Origin: RHKX01 sp963784885
GTDB taxonomy: Bacteria; Actinomycetota; Thermoleophilia; Solirubrobacterales; 70-9
Length of the DNA: 64,000 bases
Assembly (NCBI GenBank): GCA_963784885.1
Contig: CAWATA010000005.1
Span: 124,001 to 188,000 of the forward strand
Direction of reading: 5' to 3'
Part shown: positions 25,367-32,637 of the stretch, piece by piece
How the letters are laid out: each line of letters begins with the position of its first letter
Numbering within the stretch: the first letter of the stretch is position 1
Notes under the pieces: generated by a model
Database searches by the model: none
What the model was told of the DNA's origin: nothing
What the model saw: only the letters and a program-made list of their open reading frames with translations
Position numbers and translations under genes: made by a program

Positions 25367-26250
25367 GTGCGGCGATCCGCTGCGGTCGGCGCTCGATCGC
25401 GATCAGTCATCCCGAGAAGGTGATGTTCCCCGGGATCGGTCTGACCAAGCTCGAAGTCGCCCGTCACTACGAGCGCGTCGGATCGCTGATGAAGCCCTAT
25501 CTCCGCGACCGCCCGCTGACGTTCCAGGTCTTCCCCGAGGGAGTCGGGGCCGACGGCTTCTACATGAAGTCGGTCCCGCGCCACTTCCCGGACTGGATCG
25601 ACCGGGCCGAGGTCGCGAAGCGGGGCGGGTCGCTCGTGCAGGTCGTCGGCGCCGATGTGGCGACGCTCGTCTACCTCGCCGGTCAGAACATGATCACCCC
25701 GCATGCCTGGCTCTCGCGGGCGGACCGCCCGCGCGAGCCCGACCGGCTGATCGTCGACTTCGACCCGTCGCCGGGGGCCGGCTTCGCTGCCGTCAGGAGT
25801 GCGGCGAGGGCGGCCGGCGACCGCCTCCGCGATGCCGGCCTCGCGCCGTTCGCGATGGTCACGGGCTCGCGCGGCGTTCACGTCGTCTGCCCGCTCCGGC
25901 GCGGACCGGACTTCGGGACCGTCCACGGCTGGGCGCGGGCGCTCGCGGAGCAGCTCGTGGCCGACGACTCCCGGCTCACGCTCGAATGGAGGAAGGCCGA
26001 TCGCGGCAAGCGGATCTTCGTCGACGTCAACCGGATCAACTATGCCCAGCACGCGGTCGCCCCCTACGGGATCCGGGCCCGCCCCAAAGCCCCGGTGGCG
26101 ATGCCGATCGCCTGGGATGAGCTCTCCGATCGGAGGCTGAAGCCGGACCGCTGGACCGTCGGCAACTGCGGCGAGCGGATCGACGGGTCGGGCGACCCAT
26201 GGCAGGGCTTCGCCCGCCGCGCCCGAGCGCTGCCGAAGCGCCCGGGATGA
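25363..26250 (+). CDS. LigD-type primase-polymerase (NHEJ polymerase)
   Basis: A 295-residue archaeo-eukaryotic primase-fold polymerase. The metal-binding motif is LIVDFDPSPG (Asp-x-Asp), followed by VTGSRGVHVVCPL (conserved His) and GKRIFVDVNRINYAQHAVAPYGIRARP; the Asp of FVDVN is the third metal ligand. In NHEJ it fills gaps, preferring ribonucleotides. It is translationally coupled to the ligase, so together they form a split LigD. A more distant homologue lies at 51547-52611. Confidence 0.92.
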   Translation: MSAAIRCGRRSIAISHPEKVMFPGIGLTKLEVARHYERVGSLMKPYLRDRPLTFQVFPEGVGADGFYMKSVPRHFPDWIDRAEVAKRGGSLVQVVGADVATLVYLAGQNMITPHAWLSRADRPREPDRLIVDFDPSPGAGFAAVRSAARAAGDRLRDAGLAPFAMVTGSRGVHVVCPLRRGPDFGTVHGWARALAEQLVADDSRLTLEWRKADRGKRIFVDVNRINYAQHAVAPYGIRARPKAPVAMPIAWDELSDRRLKPDRWTVGNCGERIDGSGDPWQGFARRARALPKRPG

Positions 26251-26278
26251 ACTATGAGCCGACGCCGGCGCCGGGTAC

Positions 26279-27661
26279 TCAGCCGTCGCCGTGGTTGGCG
26301 AGGATCAGGCCGTCGGGATCGCGATCGGCCTTGATCCGGTCGAGCCGCTCCGCGACCGCCGCCGGGAAGCAGCTGCGCAGATCGGGACGCTGCTCGGCGA
26401 ACGAGAGCAGCGAGTGCGCGGCCGTCCACGGCGCCATCCGCTCCTCGACACGGCTGAAGAGCGCCGCGATCGCCGCTCCCACCTCCGGGCTCATCACGGC
26501 GCCGACCCCATACAGCAGGTACTCGGCACCGGCGACGTCGAGGGCTCCGTGGCCGGGATCGCTGCGGTCGAGCGCTCCTCCGAGGCGGCGCAGCTCGAGG
26601 AAGATCAGCGGCACGTCCGTGTCGGGTCCGGCCAGGTCGACGTAGGCGTCGATCGCGTCCTCGTCGAGGGTCTCGAGCAGGAAGCCGGCACCGCCCCCGG
26701 GAACTGGATCCTCGGGGTCACCGGCCAGGGTCGCGAGCGCCGGAGCGGGAACCACCGCCACCGTGTCCAGGTAGGGCTCGCCGAGCGCTCGCATGGGCGC
26801 GAGCAGCTCCGCGCCCTCCGGCTCTGCACCGGCGTAGACGAACGTGACCGCGACGAGCGCCCTCCCCCGGAGCGGATCGGGGATCTCCGGGAACGGCGGA
26901 AAGCGGATCAGCTTCAGCGTCGCACTGAGCTCGTCCGGCGCCGCGGCCGTCCACTCGCGCCACGCGTGCGCGACCTCGCGCGCCCGCTCGATCGGCCACA
27001 TCAGCGAGCCTCCGAATGCCTCGCGCATCTCGACCAGCCCGTGCTCGAAGGAGGTGACGATCGCGTGGGTGCCGCCGCCGCCCCGCAGCGCCCAGAAGAG
27101 GTCGGGGTCGGACTCGGCGTCGACCCTGCGGATCTCCCCATCGGCGGTCACGGCATCCATCGCGCGGACGCTGTTGCAGGCGAACCCGCGCGAACGTGCC
27201 AGCCAGCCGAGACCGCCGCCGAGCGTGTATCCGGCGACGCCCACGGTTCCGGAGGAGCCGTGGAGGGCGGCGAGCCCATGCTCCGCCGCCGGGCCGACGA
27301 CGTCGGCCCACTTCGCGCCCGCGCCGACCGTGGCGATCCGTTCCGCGGGGTCGACGGCGACGCCGGTCATCCGCGAGGTCCGCAGCAGGATGGACCCGCC
27401 GAGGTCGGGCAACGGCGCCGCGCCGTGTCCGGTGCTCTGCGGGGCGACTCTGAGATCGTGCTCGCGGGCGAAGACGAGGGTGGCCGCGACGTCTGCCGGC
27501 GACTCGGCCATGACGATCAGCGCCGGGTCCTGCTCGGCGATCAGGTTCCACGCGAGCCGGCCCGAATTCCACGCGGAGTCGCCGCTCAGGAGCGCGTCGC
27601 CGTCGAGAGCGGCGCGGAAGCTCTCGAGGTCTCCGTCGGTGATCGCTGGGGGTCTGGCCAT
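26279..27661 (-). CDS. FAD-binding oxidoreductase (PCMH/berberine-bridge-enzyme type)
   Basis: About 460 residues with an FAD-binding PCMH domain: VAPQSTGHGAAPLPDLGG, where the His is the usual site of covalent flavin attachment, then GVAGYTLGGGLGWLARSRG and DPDLFWALRGGGG. A C-terminal substrate domain follows, but the terminal BBE motif (usually NYxxxDLG) is replaced by a short LILANHGDG end. These enzymes oxidise sugars or secondary metabolites with oxygen. ATG 27661 has a GGAGGAG site 5 nt upstream. It is divergent from the SRPBCC gene. Confidence 0.85.
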   Translation of the reverse strand: MARPPAITDGDLESFRAALDGDALLSGDSAWNSGRLAWNLIAEQDPALIVMAESPADVAATLVFAREHDLRVAPQSTGHGAAPLPDLGGSILLRTSRMTGVAVDPAERIATVGAGAKWADVVGPAAEHGLAALHGSSGTVGVAGYTLGGGLGWLARSRGFACNSVRAMDAVTADGEIRRVDAESDPDLFWALRGGGGTHAIVTSFEHGLVEMREAFGGSLMWPIERAREVAHAWREWTAAAPDELSATLKLIRFPPFPEIPDPLRGRALVAVTFVYAGAEPEGAELLAPMRALGEPYLDTVAVVPAPALATLAGDPEDPVPGGGAGFLLETLDEDAIDAYVDLAGPDTDVPLIFLELRRLGGALDRSDPGHGALDVAGAEYLLYGVGAVMSPEVGAAIAALFSRVEERMAPWTAAHSLLSFAEQRPDLRSCFPAAVAERLDRIKADRDPDGLILANHGDG

Positions 27662-27737
27662 CGGGTCTCCTCCTCGAGTCGGTTCCAACGTCCCAAGCCT
27701 AATCCAGCGAGCCCGACCGATCCGCTATACAGCGACC

Positions 27738-28178
27738 ATGGCCGCGACGCCGCTGGAGGCCTCGATCCGGATCGCCGTGCCGCCCGAGGCGGTGTACGAA
27801 CGGATCGCCGACCTCTCCGCCCACGAGGCTTTCACGGATCATTTCCTGGTCGACTGGCGCGACGCCGGCCCCGACCACGTCAACGTCCGCGCGAAGCTGC
27901 CCGGGCCCGAGGACCGTGCCGACGTGGACGTCGTCGAACGCGAGCCGCCGCACCGGCTCGTCGAGCAGCTGGTCGCCGCGAAGGGCAAGCGGCGGGCGCG
28001 CAGCACCTGGACGCTCGAGCCCGGCGACGAGGGCGGGACCCTCGTCACCTTCACGACCGAGCAGCAGGCCACGCCGGTCCTCGAGCGACTGCTCTCGCCG
28101 CTGACCCGCCGCTGGGTCCAGCGCGGCAACCAGCGGGCGCTCGAGCGGCTGCGCGATCAGGCCGAGGGGCGCGCCTAG
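27738..28178 (+). CDS. SRPBCC family protein (polyketide cyclase/START-like)
   Basis: A 146-residue single SRPBCC domain: ASIRIAVPPEAVYERIADLSAHEAF at the N-terminus, a beta-sheet region through TWTLEPGDEGGTLVTFTTEQ, and a long C-terminal helix QRGNQRALERLRDQAEGRA. Such proteins bind hydrophobic ligands; no catalytic residues are evident. A TATAC box lies about 6 nt before the ATG and no ribosome-binding site is visible, so it is possibly leaderless. Confidence 0.8.
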   Translation: MAATPLEASIRIAVPPEAVYERIADLSAHEAFTDHFLVDWRDAGPDHVNVRAKLPGPEDRADVDVVEREPPHRLVEQLVAAKGKRRARSTWTLEPGDEGGTLVTFTTEQQATPVLERLLSPLTRRWVQRGNQRALERLRDQAEGRA

Positions 28179-28194
28179 GCGGCGCTCCCGCCTC

Positions 28195-28236
28195 GTGGGT
28201 GATGCAGAGCCCGGATTGCGGCTCGAAATGACCCAC
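28195..28236. repeat. Intergenic compound palindrome, convergent junction, copy C
   Basis: Outer arms GTGGGT (28195-28200) and ACCCAC (28231-28236), extended by AT/AT pairs after one mismatch, enclose an inner stem GAGCC (28207-28211) with GGCTC (28220-28224). It lies between the convergent SRPBCC and YjbQ genes and shares its arm core with the elements at 4749 and 23328. Confidence 0.55.
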
Positions 28237-28266
28237 CGTGCGGGGGCCGGTGCGGGGCCTGGCGGC

Positions 28267-28686
28267 CTACTCCCCGGTCAGCGTTGCGACGATCCGCCGG
28301 CTGCCGCCGTGGTCGCGGTGCTCGCACAGGTATATGCCCTGCCAGGTGCCGAGCCGGGGCGAGCCGCCGGCGACCGGGAGGGTCAATGAGGGGCCGATGA
28401 GGACGGACTTGACGTGGGCGGGCATGTCGTCGGGCCCCTCGAAGGTGTGGCGCCAGTAGGGAGCGTCCTCGCGGACGGCGTCGTTGAACCAGGACTCGAG
28501 GTCGGTGCGAACGTCGGCGCTCGCGTTCTCATTCAGCGCGAGCGAAGCGGAGGTGTGGAGGATGTGAAGGTGCAGCAGGCCCACCTCCACCCGCTCGAGC
28601 CCCGGGACGCCGGCGACGACCTCGCCGGTGATGAGGTGGAATCCGCGCCGGCGCGGCGCGAGCGCGAACTCCTGCTGCGCCCACAC
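28267..28686 (-). CDS. YjbQ/UPF0047 family protein
   Basis: A 139-residue protein starting at GTG 28686 (VWAQQEF...), which gives the normal YjbQ length and N-terminus. Conserved residues are RGFHLITGEV, the metal-site HLHILHTSASLALNENA and the C-terminal LGTWQGIYLCEHRDHGGSRRIVAT. YjbQ proteins form trimers with a histidine metal site and have weak thiamine-phosphate-synthase activity. It follows tatA by 10 nt and is probably cotranscribed. Confidence 0.9.
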   Translation of the reverse strand: MWAQQEFALAPRRRGFHLITGEVVAGVPGLERVEVGLLHLHILHTSASLALNENASADVRTDLESWFNDAVREDAPYWRHTFEGPDDMPAHVKSVLIGPSLTLPVAGGSPRLGTWQGIYLCEHRDHGGSRRIVATLTGE

Positions 28687-28696
28687 CGCCTCGGTC

Positions 28697-29050
28697 CTAG
28701 CTCTCGGTCGGGCGCTCCGCGGCGGGCTTCTCGGCCGGCTCTCCCGGCTCACCGGCGGGCTGGGCCGACCCGGCCGGAGCCTTGGCCGGCTCGTCGCTCG
28801 CGATTCCCTTGACCGAGTCGCGGACATCGCGCGCCTCGCGCAGGCCCTTGCCGACGGACTCGCCGATCTTCTTGCCGTCCACGCCCTCGGCCTTCTCCTG
28901 GACCTGCCCGGCGATCTGCTTCGCCTTCTCCCCGCCCTTGCGGACGCCGGATCCGGCCGAGCGCCCGAGCGCCGGCAGCCGCTTGTAGCCGCCGAAGAGG
29001 ACGAGGATGATGAGGAGGACGATGAGGACCTCGAGGACGCCGATTCCCAT
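28697..29050 (-). CDS. tatA: Sec-independent protein translocase subunit TatA/TatE
   Basis: A 117-residue protein with the TatA layout. A short N-terminal membrane helix (LEVLIVLLIILVLFG) is followed by the hinge GYKRLPALGRSAGSGVRKGGEKAK and an amphipathic helix. A long Pro/Ala/Glu-rich acidic tail completes it. TatA oligomers form the passage for folded proteins with twin-arginine signals. No tatB or tatC is present in the window, so this is an isolated copy. Confidence 0.9.
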   Translation of the reverse strand: MGIGVLEVLIVLLIILVLFGGYKRLPALGRSAGSGVRKGGEKAKQIAGQVQEKAEGVDGKKIGESVGKGLREARDVRDSVKGIASDEPAKAPAGSAQPAGEPGEPAEKPAAERPTES

Positions 29051-29101
29051 GGGACGAGCCTATCGCTCGTCAGGACCCGGACCCGTCGGTGAGCTCGCCC
29101 G

Positions 29102-29584
29102 ATGAACGAGACCGGGCCGAGCCGGGAGCCGCCGCGGGCCGAACCCGGCGCGCCGCCGCCCCTGGTCGGAGCGAGCCCGGCACCCGGAGCCGGCAGCCCT
29201 GCGACGAGGACGAAGCTGGGACGGAGGGGCGTGATCCTGATCGTGGTCGTCGGCCTCCTCTACTTCGCCGGCTGGATCGCCTGGGCGATCCTCGGGCCGG
29301 AGATCGAGGTGGAGGTCCGCGACAAGCGCGAGCACAGCCGCGAGCAGGGCGACCCGCGAGGCCCCGGCCGGCTGACGCTGATTCCCACCGACGGCCAGGC
29401 GATCGCTGAGCGATCGGGCGCGGCTCAGCTGTCGAAGCCGAGCCCGAGCCGGTCGAGCGTCCGCAGCCAGAGCCCCATCCGGCCGGCGTTCCGGTCGGCT
29501 GCGGCGAGCCGGTTGCGCGTGAACTGGACGATGGCCCAGCGCAGCGGCTCCGGCGGGAACGGAACGGGCTTGGTGCGTACGTAG
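29102..29584 (+). CDS. Small single-helix membrane protein of unknown function
   Basis: The first 105 residues look genuine: a Pro/Ala-rich N-terminus, one membrane helix (GVILIVVVGLLYFAGWIAWAI, about residues 43-63) and a charged KREHSREQGD segment. The rest runs 160 nt antisense into the convergent FAD oxidase and has the composition of a shadow frame. The real stop may lie near 29408, where a neighbouring frame ends, if there is a small indel. No family is recognised. It is divergent from tatA by 51 nt. Confidence 0.45.
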   Translation: MNETGPSREPPRAEPGAPPPLVGASPAPGAGSPATRTKLGRRGVILIVVVGLLYFAGWIAWAILGPEIEVEVRDKREHSREQGDPRGPGRLTLIPTDGQAIAERSGAAQLSKPSPSRSSVRSQSPIRPAFRSAAASRLRVNWTMAQRSGSGGNGTGLVRT

Positions 29585-30909
29585 TCGAGCGCGGTCGCCT
29601 CGGTCCGGCGCCCGTCGAGCAGGTCGAGCGCGACCTCGGCCCCGAATCGGGATGCGCCGACGCCGAGCCCGGTGTAGCCGCCGGCGAACGCGACCCGGCC
29701 CCCGTGGCTGAGCTCGAAGAAGACCGAGAAACGGCTCGAGGTGTCGATGGCACCGCCCCATTTGTGGCTGAAGCGAAGTCCGCGGAGCTGCGGGAAGGTC
29801 GCGAAGAAGTGCTGCGAGAGGGCGGCGAAAGTCTCCTCGTCCTCGTCGAGGCTCGCGTCGACCGGTCCGCCGAACCGGTAGACCGCCTCGAAGCCCCCCC
29901 AGAGGATCCGGTTGTCGTCGGTCAGGCGGTAATAGTGGAACTGGTTGCCGGTGTCGCTGATCCCCTGCCGGTTCCGCCAGCCGATCTCGGCGAGACGGTC
30001 GGGGTCGATCGGCTCGGTGACGAGGACGTAGTCGTAGACCGGGACGATGTAGCGGCCGAGGCTCCGCCGCAGGGGCGGGAACGCGCTGGTGGCGAGCAGG
30101 ACGCGCCCCGCCCGGACCTCGCCGCCCGCCGCCGTCCCGACGCAGATCGCCCCTCCCCTCCCGTGCTCGCCGAGGCTGACCGCCCGGGTGCGCTCGTGGA
30201 TCGTCACCCCGAGCTCCGTCGCGGCCGCCGCGAGGCCATCGGCGAGCTTGGCCGGATCGACGATCGCCGAGCCGGTCCGGTCCCAGACGGCGCCGAGGTA
30301 GGTCGGCGAGTCCACCTCCGCTCGGACCGCCTCGCGATCGAGCAGTTCGACGTCGTGGCCGTAGCGGGCCAGCAGCTCCGCCTCCTCGGCCAGCGGCTCG
30401 ACCTGGTGCGGCTCGACCGCGACGGCGAACTCGCCGTTGGCCTCGAAGTCGCAGTCGACCCCGAACCGGCCGAGGTCGGCCCGCATGGCTTCGAAGTTCT
30501 CGAGCCCGAGTCGCTCCAGCGTCTCGACCTCGGCCGGGAAGCGGGTCAGCCCGTTGCCGATCCCGTGCGTGATCGACGACGAGAGAAACCCGCCGTTTCG
30601 GCCCGTCGCCCCGCTGCCGATCGTCTCGGACTCGAGCAGGACGACGTCGCGCTCGGGCGCTCGCGCCTTCGCGTGGATCGCCGCCCAGAGCCCGGTGAAC
30701 CCACCGCCGACGATGCAGAGGCCGGCGTCGACGGCGCCGGCAAGCGCGGGGTGAGCGGGTGGACCGACTCGGCGGTCGAGCCAGAACGGCCGCGGGATCG
30801 CGTCGCGGTAGGCGGCGCGTTCCTCGTCGGTCGGGTCGAAGGCGGGCCAGGCGGTCGGCCCGGGCTGAGCGGCGGGGGACAAGGGATCATGATCGTATCC
30901 GGGCGGCAC
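29425..30909 (-). CDS. FAD-dependent amine/amino-acid oxidase (DAO family)
   Basis: About 494 residues. The ADP-binding motif is CIVGGGFTGLWAA at about residues 55-67, followed by SGATGRNGGFLSSS, a DAO-family substrate domain, and the C-terminal FAD segment AFAGGYTGLGVGASRFGAEVALDLLDGR. It is similar in layout to PuuB-like gamma-glutamylputrescine or glycine-type oxidases and to the second oxidase at 52608. GTG 30909 is the likely start. It is divergent from the YihY/BrkB gene. Confidence 0.85.
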   Translation of the reverse strand: MPPGYDHDPLSPAAQPGPTAWPAFDPTDEERAAYRDAIPRPFWLDRRVGPPAHPALAGAVDAGLCIVGGGFTGLWAAIHAKARAPERDVVLLESETIGSGATGRNGGFLSSSITHGIGNGLTRFPAEVETLERLGLENFEAMRADLGRFGVDCDFEANGEFAVAVEPHQVEPLAEEAELLARYGHDVELLDREAVRAEVDSPTYLGAVWDRTGSAIVDPAKLADGLAAAATELGVTIHERTRAVSLGEHGRGGAICVGTAAGGEVRAGRVLLATSAFPPLRRSLGRYIVPVYDYVLVTEPIDPDRLAEIGWRNRQGISDTGNQFHYYRLTDDNRILWGGFEAVYRFGGPVDASLDEDEETFAALSQHFFATFPQLRGLRFSHKWGGAIDTSSRFSVFFELSHGGRVAFAGGYTGLGVGASRFGAEVALDLLDGRRTEATALDYVRTKPVPFPPEPLRWAIVQFTRNRLAAADRNAGRMGLWLRTLDRLGLGFDS

Positions 30910-30964
30910 CCGCGCTTCGCGACCGCCACGGCGGGTAACGCGAGGGCGAGGGAGACTTCTGGGG

Positions 30965-31969
30965 ATGAGCGACAGCGAGACGGAAGCCGAGCGCGCCGAG
31001 GTGCGCGAAGGGGTCGAGCTGCGGCGGGCCGACCGCGAACCCGAGGGCACAGACCTCCGGACGGGAGCATGGCCGACGCTGAGGAAGGCGGCCCTCGAGT
31101 TCATGGAGGACCACATGACCGACTGGGCGGCGGCGCTGACGTACTACGGCCTGCTGTCGCTGTTCCCGGCGCTGATCGCGCTCGTGTCGATCCTCGGCCT
31201 GTTCGGCGACCCGGAGTCGACGACGAAGGCGATCACCGACATCGTCACCGAGCTCGGCCCGGAGTCGGCCGCCGACACGTTCGCGGGCCCGATCGAGTCG
31301 ATCACCGAGAACCGCTCGGCCGCCGGGGTCCTCTTCTTCGTCGGCCTCGCGACCGCGCTCTGGTCCGCATCCGGCTACGTCGGTGCGTTCATGCGTGCCG
31401 CGAACGTGATCTGGGAGACGACGGAAGGCCGACCGTTCCTGAAGCTGCGTCCCCTGCAGCTCGGCGTCACGCTGCTCCTCGTCGTGCTGTTCGCACTCGT
31501 CGCGGTATCACTCGTGCTGACGGGGCCGGTGGTCGAGGCCGTCGGCAACTCGATCGGCATCGGCGGCACAGCGCTGACGGTCTGGGGCATCGCCAAGTGG
31601 CCGGTGCTGCTCGGCATCGCCATCCTCATGGTCGGCGTCCTCTATCACGCAGCGCCCAACGTCAAGCTGCCGGGCTTCCGCTGGCTGACGCCGGGCAGCG
31701 TCGTCGCGGTCGTCGGCTGGATCATGGCCTCGGCGGCCTTCGCATTCTACGTCGCCAACTTCGGCTCCTACGACGCCACCTACGGAAGCCTCGGTGCAAT
31801 CGTGACGCTGCTGATCTGGGTCTGGATCTCGAACCTGGCGCTGCTGTTCGGCATGGAGCTGAACGCCGAGCGCGAACGCAGCCGCGAGCTCGACGCGGGA
31901 GTGTCCCACGCCGAGAAGCAGATCCAGCTCGAGCCCCGGGCCGAACCGGATGCCAGGCGGACCACCTGA
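30965..31969 (+). CDS. YihY/virulence factor BrkB family membrane protein
   Basis: A 334-residue protein with six predicted membrane helices between residues 45 and 300. Marker segments of the family are DWAAALTYYGLLSLFPALIALVSILGLFG, WSASGYVGAFMRAAN and YGSLGAIVTLLIWVWISNLALLFGMELNAE. The N-terminal 40 residues and the C-terminal 30 are charged and cytoplasmic. The family (once called RNase BN in error) is thought to act in envelope biogenesis or transport. A GGGAGA site lies 9 nt before the ATG. Confidence 0.92.
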   Translation: MSDSETEAERAEVREGVELRRADREPEGTDLRTGAWPTLRKAALEFMEDHMTDWAAALTYYGLLSLFPALIALVSILGLFGDPESTTKAITDIVTELGPESAADTFAGPIESITENRSAAGVLFFVGLATALWSASGYVGAFMRAANVIWETTEGRPFLKLRPLQLGVTLLLVVLFALVAVSLVLTGPVVEAVGNSIGIGGTALTVWGIAKWPVLLGIAILMVGVLYHAAPNVKLPGFRWLTPGSVVAVVGWIMASAAFAFYVANFGSYDATYGSLGAIVTLLIWVWISNLALLFGMELNAERERSRELDAGVSHAEKQIQLEPRAEPDARRTT

Positions 31970-31978
31970 GCCGAGGGT

Positions 31979-32404
31979 TCAGCCGCAGACCGGCCAGGGC
32001 CGGGTGCCGTCGCGCTTCTTGAGGTGCACGGCGACGACGGCCTGGGTCTTGTACGAGTAGTTGATCGGGTCCCCGCCCGGGGTCTTCGGCGAGGTCTTCC
32101 AGGCGTCGCGGGTGAACATGAACGCGCCGCGGTACCGGCCCTTCAGGGCGACCGCCTTCGGGTCCTTGCCCGACTCGCAGTGGGCGACGCGGTTCGCCCA
32201 GCGCTTGTTCTTCCGGCTCACCTTGTCCCAGAGCCGGTGGTACTTGGCCGGGGTGGCGTCGCTGCCGCCGCTGAGGGTGCCGATACCACCGGACGCCGAA
32301 GCGCCGGCGGAAGTCAGAAGGGCGGTTGCGAGGACTGCGATCAGGGCGCAGGCGCCGAGCATCGGTCGCGATCTCGACCAAGGACCAGTGAAGTTGAAGG
32401 ACAT
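31979..32404 (-). CDS. Resuscitation-promoting-factor-like transglycosylase, secreted
   Basis: A 141-residue precursor with a signal peptide (LGACALIAVLATALLTSAGASA). The C-terminal Rpf/transglycosylase-like domain runs from about residue 65: RVAHCESGKDPKAV, with the catalytic Glu in CESG, then GRYRGAFMFTRDAW and the final WPVCG. The paired Cys (CESG and PVCG) match the disulfide of the fold. Rpf enzymes cleave peptidoglycan and promote regrowth. A c-di-AMP riboswitch precedes the gene, the known context for rpf genes in other actinobacteria. Confidence 0.88.
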   Translation of the reverse strand: MSFNFTGPWSRSRPMLGACALIAVLATALLTSAGASASGGIGTLSGGSDATPAKYHRLWDKVSRKNKRWANRVAHCESGKDPKAVALKGRYRGAFMFTRDAWKTSPKTPGGDPINYSYKTQAVVAVHLKKRDGTRPWPVCG

Positions 32405-32410
32405 GCGTAA

Positions 32411-32525
32411 CTCCGCTCTTTCGACGCTTGCGGGGTTAGCTGACGGGCTCGCGCAAAAGAGCTTGCGCTACCTGGCATGGACCAGGATTCGCCCCAACAC
32501 TTGGGTCCCCCGCTCAGCCGCGGTA
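32411..32525 (-). promoter_or_regulatory. c-di-AMP riboswitch (ydaO-yuaA class) upstream of the Rpf-like gene
   Basis: Read on the minus strand, the leader contains the conserved blocks of the ydaO class in order: GCTGAGCGGGGGACCCAA, then TTGGGGCGAATCC, and after a variable hairpin AGCCCGTCAGCTAACCCCG with AAGCGTCGAAAGAGC closing. It ends a few nucleotides before the ATG of the secreted Rpf-like gene. In this class c-di-AMP binding turns the downstream gene off, commonly wall hydrolases and transport genes. Confidence 0.9.
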
Positions 32526-32637
32526 TTTGGCGGCCGACTCAGCAGGTGCGCGTCACGTTAGCAAACGGTGAGGAAACCGTTTGCTGCGACCATGTTCGAC
32601 GGAAGGAGACCCGGACCTGCCGGGGAAGGACGACACG

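Noticed and set aside
26291..28231. A 646-codon open frame on the plus strand
   Set aside because: It is antisense to the berberine-bridge-type oxidase; GC-rich codon structure leaves such frames open.
29704..32022. A 772-codon open frame on the plus strand
   Set aside because: It is antisense to the FAD oxidase and out of frame with the YihY/BrkB gene; no domain is recognisable.
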